This document shows, piece by piece, positions 12,285 to 22,040 of a stretch of 64,000 nt of DNA. The stretch lies in contig JALDNG010000430.1 in assembly GCA_024349245.1 (NCBI GenBank), forward strand, positions 1 through 64,000. Reading direction: 5' to 3'. The notes under the pieces were generated by a model. It was not told where the DNA came from. It saw only the letters and a list, made by a program, of their open reading frames with translations, and ran no database searches. Numbering within the stretch: the stretch's first letter is position 1; each line of letters begins with the position of its first letter. This DNA is from Neodontobutis hainanensis (lineage: Eukaryota > Chordata > Actinopteri > Gobiiformes > Odontobutidae). The position numbers were made by a program, and so were the translations under genes.

Positions 12285-13790
12285 CTGAATAAAGAATAAA
12301 TGCTGAAGACAGACTGTAAAAGTATTTAAATGTATTTATTGTAAAAGAACAAAAGTGTCTGATGTGTGTAGTGTTGAAAAAGACACTGGTGTTTTATGTT
12401 GGACTTTGATAATGGCTGTTGTTACGCAGCACGTCCACATTCTGAATCTGAATCTGTTCATTCCATCGTTTCCTTTTAATAATTCAATCTGTTTTTCATT
12501 GAAACTTGTTCTGTTTCATGTAGGACACAGACACAAGCTCCATAAAGAACCTGATCCTCTGAATACAGTCAGATGCACCACTGCAATAGTCTGAGGAGTT
12601 CAAGAAGAACCTAGTGTTACAGTTCAAAGGTCGTCTCTTACTGATCTCAGTCAGTGTTAAAGCTCTCAGCTGCTTGTTTGTGACTGCGCTCGTTCTCAGA
12701 CAGCTGTCAGTCACCTCTGACCTGAGCTCACCTGGGCCGCTCTAGCACAAGTCCCACCTGCACCAACACTACTGTTCTGTGATTGGCCGAGGCTGGTGTG
12801 ATGGACCGGAGCTTAGTTTAGTCTGGTGACTGAGCGGGAGGCTGTAGTCTCAACAGAAGGACCACGTGGACACAAAGAGGCCTTTGAAGGCGTCTGCAGT
12901 AAGTTGTAAGTGTCTGACTAATGTGTGGAGTCAGAAGTCAAACCAAATCAAAGTAAGAATATGTAGAGGCTCAAAGGAACAGTGGCAGTAGGTCAGAGAA
13001 GGAGAGGCTGAAGGCCAGTCTGAGGTCAGCTCTGGGTTTCAGGAGCTACATGGGACACATGGGGCTGGTTACAGGAAAAACACATCTAATGTTGTGTTAG
13101 GACTCATTCAAACAGCTGTGTTTAGTCAGGCCTCCTGAAGGTGAGGTTGTAAAGGGACCTCTTGACCTTACATTGAAGAAGGAGCTCTATGTGAGCCTTG
13201 TCACAGTCAGGCTCTCAAGTCCTGCTTAGTCCTGGTTTAGTCCTGGTTTAGAGCTGCTTTTAAAGCTTGTTTAGTCTTGGTTTCATCATGTTCTAGTTTC
13301 AGTCGAGTCCTTCTTTTAGAAGCTGATAAAAAAGCACTGGTAAACTCAGATAAAGCTCCTGTTTATTGCATTTGTTGTGGATTTGGCCCAGAGCCTCCTC
13401 TGTTCTTTAGTCAGCTCACATTTTTCCACTGGTTATTGATAATTCATTAAAGATCAGTGACTAAAGAGGAACTAGTGACTAACACTGAGTCCTTTATTAC
13501 ACCAGTCACTTGTACTTTTACTGGAGCACATTTGAACAGCACTACTTTTATTTGTAATGGACTATTATTTTGTCCAGGTAACAGTACTTTTACTTGAGTA
13601 CAAAGTCTGAATGCTCTTAATCCAGTCTTACATTAATATTTGATCTGACAGTGAAGCTCTGAGCAGTTCCTTCATAAACAACAGTGAGTGGCAGAAATGG
13701 AAGAGCTTTTATGGATGTAGTTGTGTTAATGAAGGAGGTGGAGCTGTTAATGAACATGTGACCTGTGTAACAGTAACAGAGTGAACTGAC
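12285..13790. other. Intron between LRR exons 2 and 3
   Basis: No gene seen. The bases immediately 5' of LRR exon 3 (12285-12420) resemble those 5' of LRR exon 2 (13968-14095), including AAAAAGACACTGGTGTTTTA, so the LRR exons arose by exon-plus-intron duplication. Around 13215-13260 a short degenerate repeat of GTCCTGGTTTA occurs. Confidence 0.6.
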
Positions 13791-13967
13791 CCCAGAGTCT
13801 CCAGTCGACAGTCTGGATTCTGCAGAAAACCACTCAGATGCTCCACTCCTGAGTCCTTCAGGTCTTTGTTCTGGCCCAGATTCAGTTTTCTCAGATGTGA
13901 GGGGTTGGAGTTCAGAGCTGAGGCCAGAGAAGAACAGCTGGACTCTGACAAACTGCACCTGTTCAAT
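13791..13967 (-). CDS. LRR exon 2 of the NLRC3-like gene
   Basis: 177 bp, in phase with its neighbours, acceptor TTTATTCAG, donor CTGGG|GTCAGT. Reads [20 protein letters not shown], then LRKLNLGQNKDLKDSGVEHL and CRLETLG. Leucine spacing is that of a ribonuclease-inhibitor-type LRR pair. Open throughout; one codon longer than its sisters in the LGQNKDLKD loop. Confidence 0.8.
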
Positions 13968-14504
13968 CTGAATAAAGAATAAATGCTGAAGACAGACTGT
14001 AAAAGTATTTAAATGTATTTAGTGTAAAAGAACAAAGTGTCTGATGTGTGTAGTGTTGAAAAAGACACTGGTGTTTTATGTTGGACTTTGATAATGTGCT
14101 GTGTTTGACTCTGTTTCCTGTTCATTGCTTTGAATGCTCTCGTCACATTTGTCTTATTGATCATGAAAGTTTGTTGGAGTCTTTTCAAATGGATTCTTCT
14201 TTAGTTATTATTCTATGATTATTTTTTAGTTCGGGGGTGTACTCTACTTGTGAGCCCTGCTGCGTGAATGGAGGCTTCTGATTGGCTGTGAGACGAGGCT
14301 CATAAGTGTCACTTCCGGGTGGAGCTGTGGGACTTCAGGCTTCCTGCTCTCACTGAGGCTGTAGCACACTTGGGTTAAAGAAAACACAGCTGTCTAAAGT
14401 CGACTGAATGTTACAAACGGCTTCAATCAACTCTTCTGAGCCTTAGTCCTGGAACCTTTTTGTGAAGAGTGACCTTTTCCTCTGTTGGACACACTTTTAA
14501 TTCA

Positions 14505-14775
14505 CTTTTGTTGCAGAAAAGCAGTTAAAGATCCTTCTATCCCGAGTAATTACAGGTCGATAGCTCTTACGTCTCATATCGAGAAGATCCTGGAGATGAA
14601 TACTGAGCGTCTGGTTTATTTTGTTGAAAGTAAAGGAAGTGTGTCTTTGTGTCAGAGTGGATTCAGGAAGGGGAGGGGCTACGGACTTTATAATATGTTT
14701 GGAAACAGAGAAAGTTAAGATGGAGTCAGTAACGGCAGTTTTCTTCGATGTAGAAAACGATATGGTCCAAGATTA
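14505..14775 (+). mobile_element. LINE reverse-transcriptase fragment in an NLR intron
   Basis: Plus-strand translation gives KDPSIPSNYRSIALTSHIEK, then SLCQSGFRKGRG and, after a frameshift, VTAVFFDVEND. These match the RT region of a non-LTR retrotransposon (finger/palm motifs around NYRPIALTSH and QSGFRKGRG). Only about 270 bp survive, with stops. It lies antisense to the NLR gene between LRR exons 1 and 2; the clade cannot be set from so little. Confidence 0.65.
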
Positions 14776-15047
14776 GAAAATGTATTTTTTTACTTTTGAA
14801 TCCTTAAGTACAGAGGACGTATGAATAATTTAGTGATAAAAGTCTGGAATAAACAGGATTAAAGTGTGTTTTATAAAAACCTTGCTCTGTAAAGATCCAA
14901 AGAGAAATAAAAGCCTTGTTCCTTTGGTTCAGACCCACTCTCGCTGGAGTTCAGACATTTATTTAGTCACTAACCGTTACATTTATTAAACCTTTAGTGA
15001 AAAGCTCTGCAGTGGAAATAAAGCAGAGGTAAAGTGAGAGAACTGAC

Positions 15048-15221
15048 CTCAGAGTCTCCAGTCGACAGTTTGGACTCTTTAGTCCGTCACACAAGACTCT
15101 CATTCCTGAGTTCACCTCTGAGTTCTGGCTCAGGTTTAAGAGTCTCAGGTGAGAGGGACTGGACTTCAGAGCCAACGCCACGACTTCAAGATGAACCTTT
15201 GAGAGTCCACAAGAAGAAAGT
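15048..15221 (-). CDS. LRR exon 1 of the NLRC3-like gene
   Basis: 174 bp with acceptor TATATTTACAG and donor CTGAG|GTCAGT, the consensus donor of this exon family. Encodes LSSCGLSKVHLEVVALALKS, then LRLLNLSQNSEVNSGMRVL and CRLETLR. Open and in phase. Its intron on the 5' side contains a provirus fragment (15253-16135), only ~30 bp from the acceptor. Confidence 0.8.
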
Positions 15222-15252
15222 CTGTAAATATAGAATAAATGTAGTGAATAAT

Positions 15253-16135
15253 TGTTAAGAATTGAAAAGAAGTTTTAATGTTTAGAGTTCCTGGGGCTTA
15301 TAGTTCTCTTCAGGTCATGTCACATTCATGTCCTTCGTGTTAATCCATGAAGAAGACATAACTAGACTGAGACATGGCTTGTCCCGGGACGTCTGCACCT
15401 GGACCATTGTGAACGCCTCTCACCAAGGCCTCACTGTGTTGTATATAATCTCATGTTCTGTTTACATCTTTAACAAACCTCTCACTGTTCCTTTGTTACT
15501 GTGTCTGCTTTGCTTCTTCTTCAAGAATTAAAACCTGGACATTGTTTGTTAAATTATAATCTGTCTCTGTGTCTCTGGATTAATATAAGAATATAATAAA
15601 TTCCAATAACATTTGGTGCCTAAACCAGGGATATCAACATCTGTTGTTTCTCATGTAGAAAAGTGAAACTGACGTGCACGAGGTAGATGCACAAAGCATT
15701 TCTCTGTAAGTCCCGAGACTATTGTTTTTAAATAGTACCTTCACTGTCTGTGAGACTCAGTGACGATATCTGAACAAAGAGAAGCAGAGAGAAACAGAGA
15801 GAAACAGAGAGAAACAGAGAGAAACAGAGGAGACATGAAGACGTCTGGCTGAACAACTGGACCATTGGAGTTTTTATTCAGGTAAACAGCTGTGAACTTT
15901 TGTTTTGTGAATGTGAACGAACAAAACTTCTGGTTTTGAAGGTGAAAAAGCCTTAACTGTGATAAGTTAATGTGACTCTGAGAATCTGATCCATCTGAGG
16001 AAAAATAACAAGAAATACGTATTTATGTAAATTACACCTGCATGTGAGGAGTTCATTAGAGAAATAAATAGTGACAGAAAATCTAACATTGTGACATAAT
16101 TGTACTGTTGTTTCATCCTTAATTTGAGAATTCAT
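15253..16135 (+). mobile_element. Partial provirus (LTR plus leader), tRNA-Pro family
   Basis: An LTR at 15253-15611 (TGTTAAG...AATAACA) matches the LTR at 35851-36226, followed by a decayed primer site (TGGTGCCTAAACCAGGGA at 15614, against the intact tRNA-Pro site at 36229) and leader sequence. After a deletion, 15940-16130 matches 37190-37350. No coding region and no 3' LTR remain. A (GAGAAACA)n run sits at 15781-15833. The insertion lies in the NLR intron, antisense to the gene. Confidence 0.75.
15781..15833. repeat. (GAGAAACA)n short tandem repeat
   Basis: About six 8-bp units of GAGAAACA inside the provirus leader. The related provirus at 36400 has only a short purine tract at this place, so the repeat expanded in this copy. 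Confidence 0.85.
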
Positions 16136-16236
16136 CCTTAATAGACACAGTGTTTATTAAATAAAGGTTTTGGACACATTTAAAATATGAATAATATGAG
16201 ACAGATTTACAGCATTAATATTTCATCAGGACTTAC

Positions 16237-17370
16237 TCAGCCTTTCTGCAGTTCCTCACGGCCGGGATCAGTCTCCGTAGTCCTTCGTCTGATGTGTTGT
16301 CCTTGTTTAGGTTCAGCTCCTCCAGGACCTCCTCTGACATCTGCAGCATGTAGGCCAGAGCTGAACACTGGATCTCAGAGAGTCTCTTTGATCTGTTCTC
16401 TGACTTCAGGAAGTCCTGGATCTGCTGATGGACCGAGTGGTCCTTTAACTCTGTCAGACAGTGGAAGATGTTGATGCTTCTGTCAGGAGAGATATCGTCT
16501 GTGTCCATCTCCTTCAGTTTGTTAATGACTCTTTCTCTCGTCTCTGAGTCGATCTGTGTTGGACCCAGCAGAGCTCCCAGAAGCCTCTGGTTGGACTCCA
16601 GAGAGAGTCCGTGAAGGAAGCGCACAAACAGGTCCAGGTGACCGTTTGGACATTGGAGGGACTCCTTCATGGCGTCTCTGAGGAAGATGTCTAGTGTTGA
16701 GTTATGTTGCCAGTCTCTCAGAAACATCTTCAGTTCCTCTGAGTTCTTGTTGTTGAAGCAGTGATGAAGGTAAAGTGCAGCCAGAAACTCCTGGACGCTC
16801 AGATGAACAAAGCAGTAGACTGATTTGTGGAAGATGGGCTTCTCTCGTTTGAAGATCTCTGTACAAAGTCCTGAGTAGACCGAGGCCTGGGTCAGGTCCA
16901 GACCCACCTGCTGCAGGTCTTCTTGGTAAAACATGATGTTTCCTTTCTGCAGATGTTCAAAGGCCATCCTCCCCAGCTTCAGAAGGACCTCACAGTCGGC
17001 CTGTGTCAGCTGTAGATCAGTGGAATGTTGGTCCTTGAGCCTCTTCCTGTGAGTCTGCACCAGAGGGAAGTGTGCGTACATGTCGGTCAGGGTCTGGGGC
17101 AGGGTCTGCTCGGTTCCCAACATGTGCTCCAGGACTGTGGCTGTGATCCAGCAGAAGACTGGGATCTGGCACATGATGTGGAGGCTCCTGGACGTCCTGA
17201 TGTGGGAGAGGACTCTGTCACACAGCTCTTCATCTGTGAACCTCTTCCTGAAGTACTCCTCCTTCTGGGCCTCAGTGAAGCCCCTGACCTCTGTGACCCT
17301 GTGCACACACCTCACAGGGATCTGACCTGGTCAGGAGAAGGTCCATATAAGGGCAGAAGGAAGCAGATGT
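16237..17370 (-). pseudogene. NACHT C-terminal, winged-helix and HD2 exon of NLRC3-like gene
   Basis: Open on the minus strand for about 359 codons from 17315, with in-frame homology continuing to about 17370 through a TGA at 17331-17333. Domains in order: end of NACHT (PSALIWT, stop, then CVHRVTEVRGFTEAQKEEYF), the helical/winged-helix region (CQIPVFCWITATVLEHML and QADCEVLLKLGRMAFEHLQK), then HD2 (SVYCFVHLSVQEFLAALYLH to SLESNQRLLGALLGPTQ) and a pre-LRR helix (QCSALAYMLQMSEEVLEELN). The donor GCTGA|GTAAGT at 16236 is canonical and leaves two bases for the next exon. Beyond 17370 homology stops, so FISNA, Walker A and Walker B are missing. The CGA-to-TGA change at the usual TSRP site and loss of the N-terminal half argue for a broken gene; the rest has stayed open. 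Confidence 0.8.
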
Positions 17371-17518
17371 ATATGAACTTAAATATAAGACGAGTGATGA
17401 GGTCAGAGGTATATTTAGGTTAAAACTAGGCTCCAGTCACACCACCCCTAACATGACCCCTGACACGACCTCTAAAGGACTAAGAGGAACCAGATGAATG
17501 AATGAAACTGAGCTTTAC

Positions 17519-17624
17519 CTCTGACAGAAGCACATTCTTCTTCAAGAGAAGCACATTCTTGTTCGAGAGAAGCACATTCTTGTTCGAGAGAAGCACATTC
17601 TTGTTCGAGAGTTTTATATGAAAC
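17519..17624 (-). CDS. Exon of four LEQECAS heptads, 5' of the NACHT exon
   Basis: A 106-bp block bounded by a CTTTTTGCAG acceptor and a GTCAGAG|GTAAAG donor. In the open frame it reads VSYKT, then LEQECAS three times, LEEECAS once, then VR. The 21-bp unit is repeated almost perfectly. Spacing puts Cys and Leu at positions a and d of a heptad, so a short coiled coil is plausible. It lies ~150 bp upstream of the surviving NACHT homology on the same strand, so it is most simply an N-terminal exon of the NLR gene. No family match is known to me, and it could instead be a chance minisatellite between splice-like sites. Confidence 0.5.
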
Positions 17625-19370
17625 CTGCAAAAAGAGCACACGTGATGCTCGGTGCAGTTACAACCAGTGACCAGCAGGAGGACAAAAACATCTGAATATC
17701 AAATACTATTTTAAAGGATCTGTTTTTGAATTCTAAATATTATTATATAAGTGTCTTATTCAAGACAATAATGTGTGAGTATATTCAAGCCCAAATAGAG
17801 ATTTGACTTGGATTAAAGTCTATAACAATAACAATTGTAATTAATAATAAAATTATTAAATTGTGTTAAAACTCATTTGTAATTGGACAGAACATGCACT
17901 AAAGACAGTGTAGACAGAACAACGTCTGAAAGTTTTTATTTCAAACCAATATTAAGTTCAAAGTTCAAGTTCAAAGTTCAAGTTCAATGTTTAAAGAGAA
18001 GGAGAAATATGTCTTGGACAAAAAGGAGGAACTGCAGCACAACATAAAGACAGTCACACACAGGTGATAAATACATAAATAACAATAAGGACTTTTTTAA
18101 AAACAGCATGGACAATGTCACCTCCTGATGCACCATCAATAAGTCTAGACTTTTCCTAAAACCAGACTTAAGCAGGATTTATTCAACAACAACATTGTTT
18201 TAAACCAAGACTGAAAGGACTAAGGATTAAGACCTGGACCAGACCCAAACAGAACAGATCCATGAATCAATAAAGAATAACCCAGACATATTCCTGTAAA
18301 AACTAGAACTAAACCTGTTCAAAACCAGGACTAAACTCAGATTAAAGACCAGAACTGATCCAGGACTCAAACTGATCAAACTCAAGATCAGTCGGGACTA
18401 CACAGGTCTAAAGCGGTCCTGAAGCAAGACTGGACTTGGATTAAAGCAGAAGAAAGAAGGATTATACATGAACCAATACTAGGGCAGGAGTCATTCAAAA
18501 GTACAAGAGTTCTAAAAACCCTGATCAGGACTGAGCCAGGACTAAACTGTACAGGAACCAAACTCTGGCAAATCAACAAAAAAAAACAAACACACTGACG
18601 TTTGCTGAGGACCTACAAAGCACTGTTTTTATTTCTATCTTTTCTTTTACAGCAAATACATTCAGAATGTGTAACGTGACGCTGCTGCTTCTGATTCAAA
18701 CACAACCGAGCTCATGTTGAAAAGGTTTGAGTTGTAACACTTTTTTATTCTGACCTTTTCAGCACCACCTTTGAGTTTCATTTATCCATTTCAAAAGGAC
18801 TTTTCTAAATGTGTGGCTCCTCCTCGTCAGCCTGCGTGCATTACGACCTCTACCTGCCGTCTCTCTGAATCCAGCACATCGACTTTTATATTCAACCTAC
18901 TTTTACAGCAACAACAAACCTGAGCAATGACAGAGCTAAAGAGAAACGTTAGCCACGAACCTGTTCTTCATCATCAGCTACTTCACTTTTAGATGGATCT
19001 GACCTCAGAACAGTTTCAGTGAGAATGTGTTTCTACATCAAATTCAAAAAGAGCTCTTCTTTTCATGAAGTGGTAACATGTCTGAAATGTAGTTTTTGTT
19101 CTATTGTTGACTAAAGATACTTTTATGAGATTCTCTAAATGTTTTAGTCTAAAGTGAGCAGCCTGTTTCTGAAGTCGCCACGCCTCTTTAAGAGTGACTA
19201 GGTCAGAATCTGTGTCCATTGAACTCAAGCAAACAGAAATATTTGACAGAAATGAGTGAAAATGTTGAGTTTCTGTTGTTGGTTTAAATGTAAGGGCTGT
19301 AACAGTGAGTGACAGGAATAAATGAAGACATCATGTTTTAAAGTTAAGAGTCAGTAAAGGTTCTACAAAC
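17625..19370. other. Intergenic region between NLR and HHLA2-like genes
   Basis: No convincing gene. AT-rich, with a short AAGTTCAAAGTTC repeat at 17954-17985 and a degenerate tract of GGACTAAA/CCAGGACT words at about 18160-18560. A minus-strand open frame at 19016-19228 could be the cytoplasmic-tail exon of the HHLA2-like gene, but its splice sites are not clear. Confidence 0.4.
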
Positions 19371-19474
19371 CTTTCGATGTTTCTGGAACAGGAAGAGGAC
19401 TAAGTCGATGATGAACAGAAGGAACAACAGGACTCCAAGCACAACATGAACTGTTAACCATGGACTTAAGAGCT
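19371..19474 (-). CDS. Transmembrane exon of HHLA2-like gene
   Basis: 104 bp, acceptor CTGCTGCAG, donor CGAAAG|GTTTGT. Encodes a hydrophobic helix, LTVHVVLGVLLFLLFIIDLV and LFLF, followed by the basic stop-transfer QKHRK. It takes one base from the Ig exon, which fixes the correct frame there. Confidence 0.75.
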
Positions 19475-19545
19475 CTGCAGCAGAAACAGAGATTTAAATA
19501 ATGCCCAGAGATAAAGTCTGGAGTCATTACTAAGAAGGAGCTTAC

Positions 19546-19834
19546 CTTTGATAATGGGTTCTTCTGTGACGTCTGTGCTGCTGATGTGTGTCTCTCTGTC
19601 AGAGCTGAGGACACAGCTGTAGACTCCTGATGATCTGAGCTCAGGTCCTTTAAAGTCAGACTGGACTCTGAGACCTCCTCCACAAACGCTCTCCAGGCTT
19701 CATTATAAACTGTGTCGGTCCCAGTCCGGTTAATATGGTCTGAATGTGGTTGAATTTCCAGATGAGGCTCTTTATTGGAGCCTTGGAGGCAGGGCAGCGG
19801 ACTGTGACTTCATTTCCTGAAATACTTTTGTGAA
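19546..19834 (-). pseudogene. Third Ig-domain exon, with two 1-bp deletions
   Basis: 289 bp between acceptor TTGCTTTAG and donor ATCAAAG|GTAAGC; family phase would require 291. Read in three successive frames the domain is whole: EVTVRCPASKAPIKSLIWKF and NHIQTILT, then GTDTVYNEAWRAFVEEVSES and SLTLKDLSSDHQ, then GVYSCVLSSDRETHISST and EEPIIK. Frame changes fall near 19730 (at ACCGGACTGGG) and near 19640 (at CATCAGGAGTC), each explained by loss of one base. The last frame is the one that continues in phase into the TM exon. Either the copy is broken or the assembly has indel errors here. Confidence 0.7.
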
Positions 19835-20904
19835 CTAAAGCAACAGACAAAACAAAAGAGTTAAATGAGCCTTGGCCTCATAAAGACACATGAGACACAG
19901 GCAGCAGGCCTCAGGACGTCCTCAGATGTGTGGCAGCTCCAGAGAACACAAAGAGTGTGTTTACATTGAGTCTTCTAGTTCTGAGCCTTGTCCTGGTTCT
20001 TTACATGCCTCAGAGAAACCTGCCTGTTCAACCTGTTTCATGACAAATGATGTTTCCTCAATCCTTCTGACTCAATGGGACAAAAACACAGATGTAATAA
20101 ACTAGTTTCAGTCGGCTCCCACTAATTCACCAGCCCATTATAGCCCTCTGACAATAACCGTTAGCCCATAGACGCCATGGAACGTTATCTTTTCACTGAT
20201 AAAGTGCAGACAATATGAGCTGGTTTTAGTTTGAAATGATGTCCTTATGGATCCAGTAGAGGGCGCTCTGGCTCTTTCAGGTCCTGCTCCACTCACCTCC
20301 CTCCAGCAGAGGGCACTAGAGCCCTGCAGCTGTTCACAGTAGGTTAACTCAGTGGGACGTTTAGAACTAGTTTGTGAAATAAAGACTGACTCAATAAGTT
20401 TCAGTTTCAGTTGAACTTGTCCTTGAGTCATGGCCTCGTTGTGTCTCTCACACTTCTCTGTTTATGTCAAACTAAAGTGGTGCTCAGTGAAAGGCACTGC
20501 TGAAGGAAATGAAACACATCCTTTACTCTTCTGTAAAAAACACTGCATCCAGCCTCAATCCTAATGCATCTTATTGTTGAGGACACTTCCAAAGTCCTCA
20601 GCAGTGACTCTGAAAGACTCAATATCTACTTTCCTTTAGCAAGTGAAGAAGAGAATGAAGACGCTCTAGAGGCACTGTGCATGAATCCACTGGAGCGTTC
20701 ACTAAATGAACACGTGACTCATGATCAGTGTCACTTTTCTTCCTCTGACTCTGATTATTAACACTCTTTTTGAGGAAACACTGGACTCTTTGTGAACTTA
20801 ATGTAAGTTTCTGGACTTTCCTCAGTGGATGATACACTGTTGTGTTGGACATGAGCAGACCCACCTTCACTCTGTCCTTGTCTTGAACTAAAGGCAGTAC
20901 TCAC
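19835..20904. other. Intron between second and third Ig exons
   Basis: About 1.07 kb without an identified element. A plus-strand 65-codon frame at 20564-20761 ends in an acidic SSSDSDY, antisense to the gene, without splice or promoter support. Confidence 0.4.
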
Positions 20905-21156
20905 GCTGCAGCCTGTAGGTGGCGCTCTTCCAGCTGTGCTCAGTGCTGATGTTACAGCTGTGTTCCTCTGGAGGGCTGTGTAAAAGTGTGACAGAGCTGA
21001 AGATGGAGTAAAGACCCTTCTGTGTTTCACTGACTGATGTTTTGGACTCAGTTCCATCAGGTCCAGACCAGGTCACAGCAGGTTTAGGGTAAATCTCTTC
21101 AGAGCTGCACTTCAGTTCATCTCCTTTCTGCTCTAGCTTCACAAAACTAACAGAAG
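20905..21156 (-). CDS. IgC exon of HHLA2-like gene
   Basis: 252 bp, acceptor TTTGTTGCAG, donor CTGCAGC|GTGAGT, open throughout. Reads VKLEQKGDELKCSSEEIYPK, then TWSGPDG and EEHSCNISTEHSWKSATYRL: a C-type Ig domain with cysteines at LKC and HSC and Trp in TWSG. In phase with both neighbours. Confidence 0.75.
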
Positions 21157-21225
21157 CTGCAACAAAAGACTTCAGTCAGACTCAGCTCCATCAGAAGAAG
21201 CCTTTAAACTGAATTATGTTCTTAC

Positions 21226-21543
21226 CCCTGACTCTCAGATCGATAAAGGAGTCCTTACTGACACTGTCGGCTGTGCTGGTGTAACACCTGTAAGTGCCTT
21301 CATCCTGGACCTTCACCTCTCTGAGCAGCAGTGAGGCGTTTCCTCTGGAGATCTGATCCTCAGACAGAGAGGTCCGCTCTCTAAAGTCCTGGTTCTGGAG
21401 TGAGAGCTGGTCCTGATCGTAGTAGTAGCTGTGAACAGGAACCTCTTCTGGAGTCTTAAACCAGTGGACGATAGGGTCAGGGCCGCTCTGAAAGCTGCAG
21501 GGCAGGACACAGCTCTCCATAAAAACACAGGACACTTGAACAT
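21226..21543 (-). CDS. IgV exon of HHLA2-like gene
   Basis: 318 bp, acceptor TGTTTCTCAG, donor CAGGG|GTAAGA, open throughout. The two disulfide cysteines are in SCVLPCSFQ and GTYRCYTS, the core Trp in VHWFK, and the D-x-G-x-Y-x-C signature (DEGTYRC) marks a V-set fold. This membrane-distal domain would bind the receptor. Confidence 0.8.
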
Positions 21544-21603
21544 CTGAGAAACATCAGAGACAGAAGGAGTTGTAAACATGAGACAGACTTTTTTACCTAA
21601 AAC

Positions 21604-21777
21604 TGTTGTGTAATATTTTTGATATTATGTGTTTTATTTTGGTAAACTTATTTAGTTATTCATTTATGCATAGTTTATATTCAAATAGGATGTTATATGT
21701 AAAACATCTAGAAACATATTAATAGTAAAAAGAAAACATAATGTCAGAGAGTATGTTTTTTACATGATAAGTTTAAT

Positions 21778-21819
<42 letters not shown>

Positions 21820-22020
21820 TAAAAAATTTATAAAAGGCTAGTCTGAAGAGACAATCTTTGGTAGAACTTGGGATATTCTCCTCGGGTTGATGTTGTTCTG
21901 TTGTGATCTACGAACAATAAAGACTCTATGGCACTGGAATAATTGTGTGCTCATAATTACTTCCATTGAATCGGGCGGCTGAAGACTGAGGGGTCAGTTT
22001 CGGATAATTTCACCACCACA
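21604..22020 (+). repeat. 5' LTR of the tRNA-Arg provirus
   Basis: 417 bp starting TGTTGTG and ending ACCACCACA. It keeps the TATA box (TTTATAAAAGGC) at about 21830 and AATAAA near 21917. Compared with the 3' LTR it lacks a central ~150 bp, replaced by a (CA)n run at 21779-21816. The part from the TATA box onward differs from the 3' LTR at only a few percent of positions. Confidence 0.85.
21779..21816. repeat. (CA)19 microsatellite
   Basis: A perfect CA dinucleotide run of 38 bp inside the 5' LTR, at the place where LTR sequence present in the 3' LTR is missing. Confidence 0.95.
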
Positions 22021-22022
22021 TT

Positions 22023-22040
22023 TGGCGAGCCAGCCAGGAG
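22023..22040 (+). promoter_or_regulatory. Primer-binding site complementary to tRNA-Arg
   Basis: TGGCGAGCCAGCCAGGAG starts two bases after the 5' LTR. Its complement is the 3' end of vertebrate tRNA-Arg(ACG) including CCA, as I recall that tRNA, over all 18 positions. Confidence 0.75.

Larger units (their letters stand above)
11351..17624 (-). pseudogene. NLRC3-like NLR immune receptor gene, truncated
   Basis: An intracellular NOD-like receptor of the fish-expanded NLRC3-like (FISNA-NACHT-LRR) family, whose members act as cytosolic sensors or regulators of immune signalling. Exon order on the minus strand: heptad-repeat exon 17519-17624, large NACHT-C/winged-helix/HD2 exon 16237 to ~17370, LRR exons 15048-15221, 13791-13967 and 12111-12284, possible tail exon 11351-11549. 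Exon phases agree: the large exon ends with two bases of a codon and every later exon supplies the third. The FISNA domain, Walker A and Walker B are absent, because homology starts abruptly near 17370, and a TGA lies in frame at 17331-17333, so ATP binding is not possible from this copy. Introns hold a provirus fragment and LINE debris. Family assignment is strong; pseudogene status is inference, since an upstream exon outside the model cannot be excluded. Confidence 0.75.
19371..21543 (-). pseudogene. HHLA2-like B7-family gene (V-C-V Ig domains and TM)
   Basis: Minus-strand exons encode an IgV domain (21226-21543), an IgC domain (20905-21156), a third Ig domain (19546-19834) and a transmembrane segment (19371-19474). 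Three Ig domains in V-C-V order followed by a TM helix is the layout of HHLA2, a B7-family surface ligand that modulates T cells; the V-domain wording (HWFK, HSYYYDQDQLSLQNQDFR, RTSL, GNASLLLREVKVQDEGTYRC) fits fish HHLA2-like proteins. All exon phases fit except in the third Ig exon, which needs two frameshifts. No signal-peptide exon was found; a provirus starts 60 bp upstream of the V exon and may separate or have replaced it. Butyrophilin-like or other B7 relatives are alternatives. Confidence 0.7.

Noticed and set aside
20564..20761. 65-codon acidic plus-strand gene inside the HHLA2-like intron
   Set aside because: Antisense in an intron, with no start context, splice partner or family.
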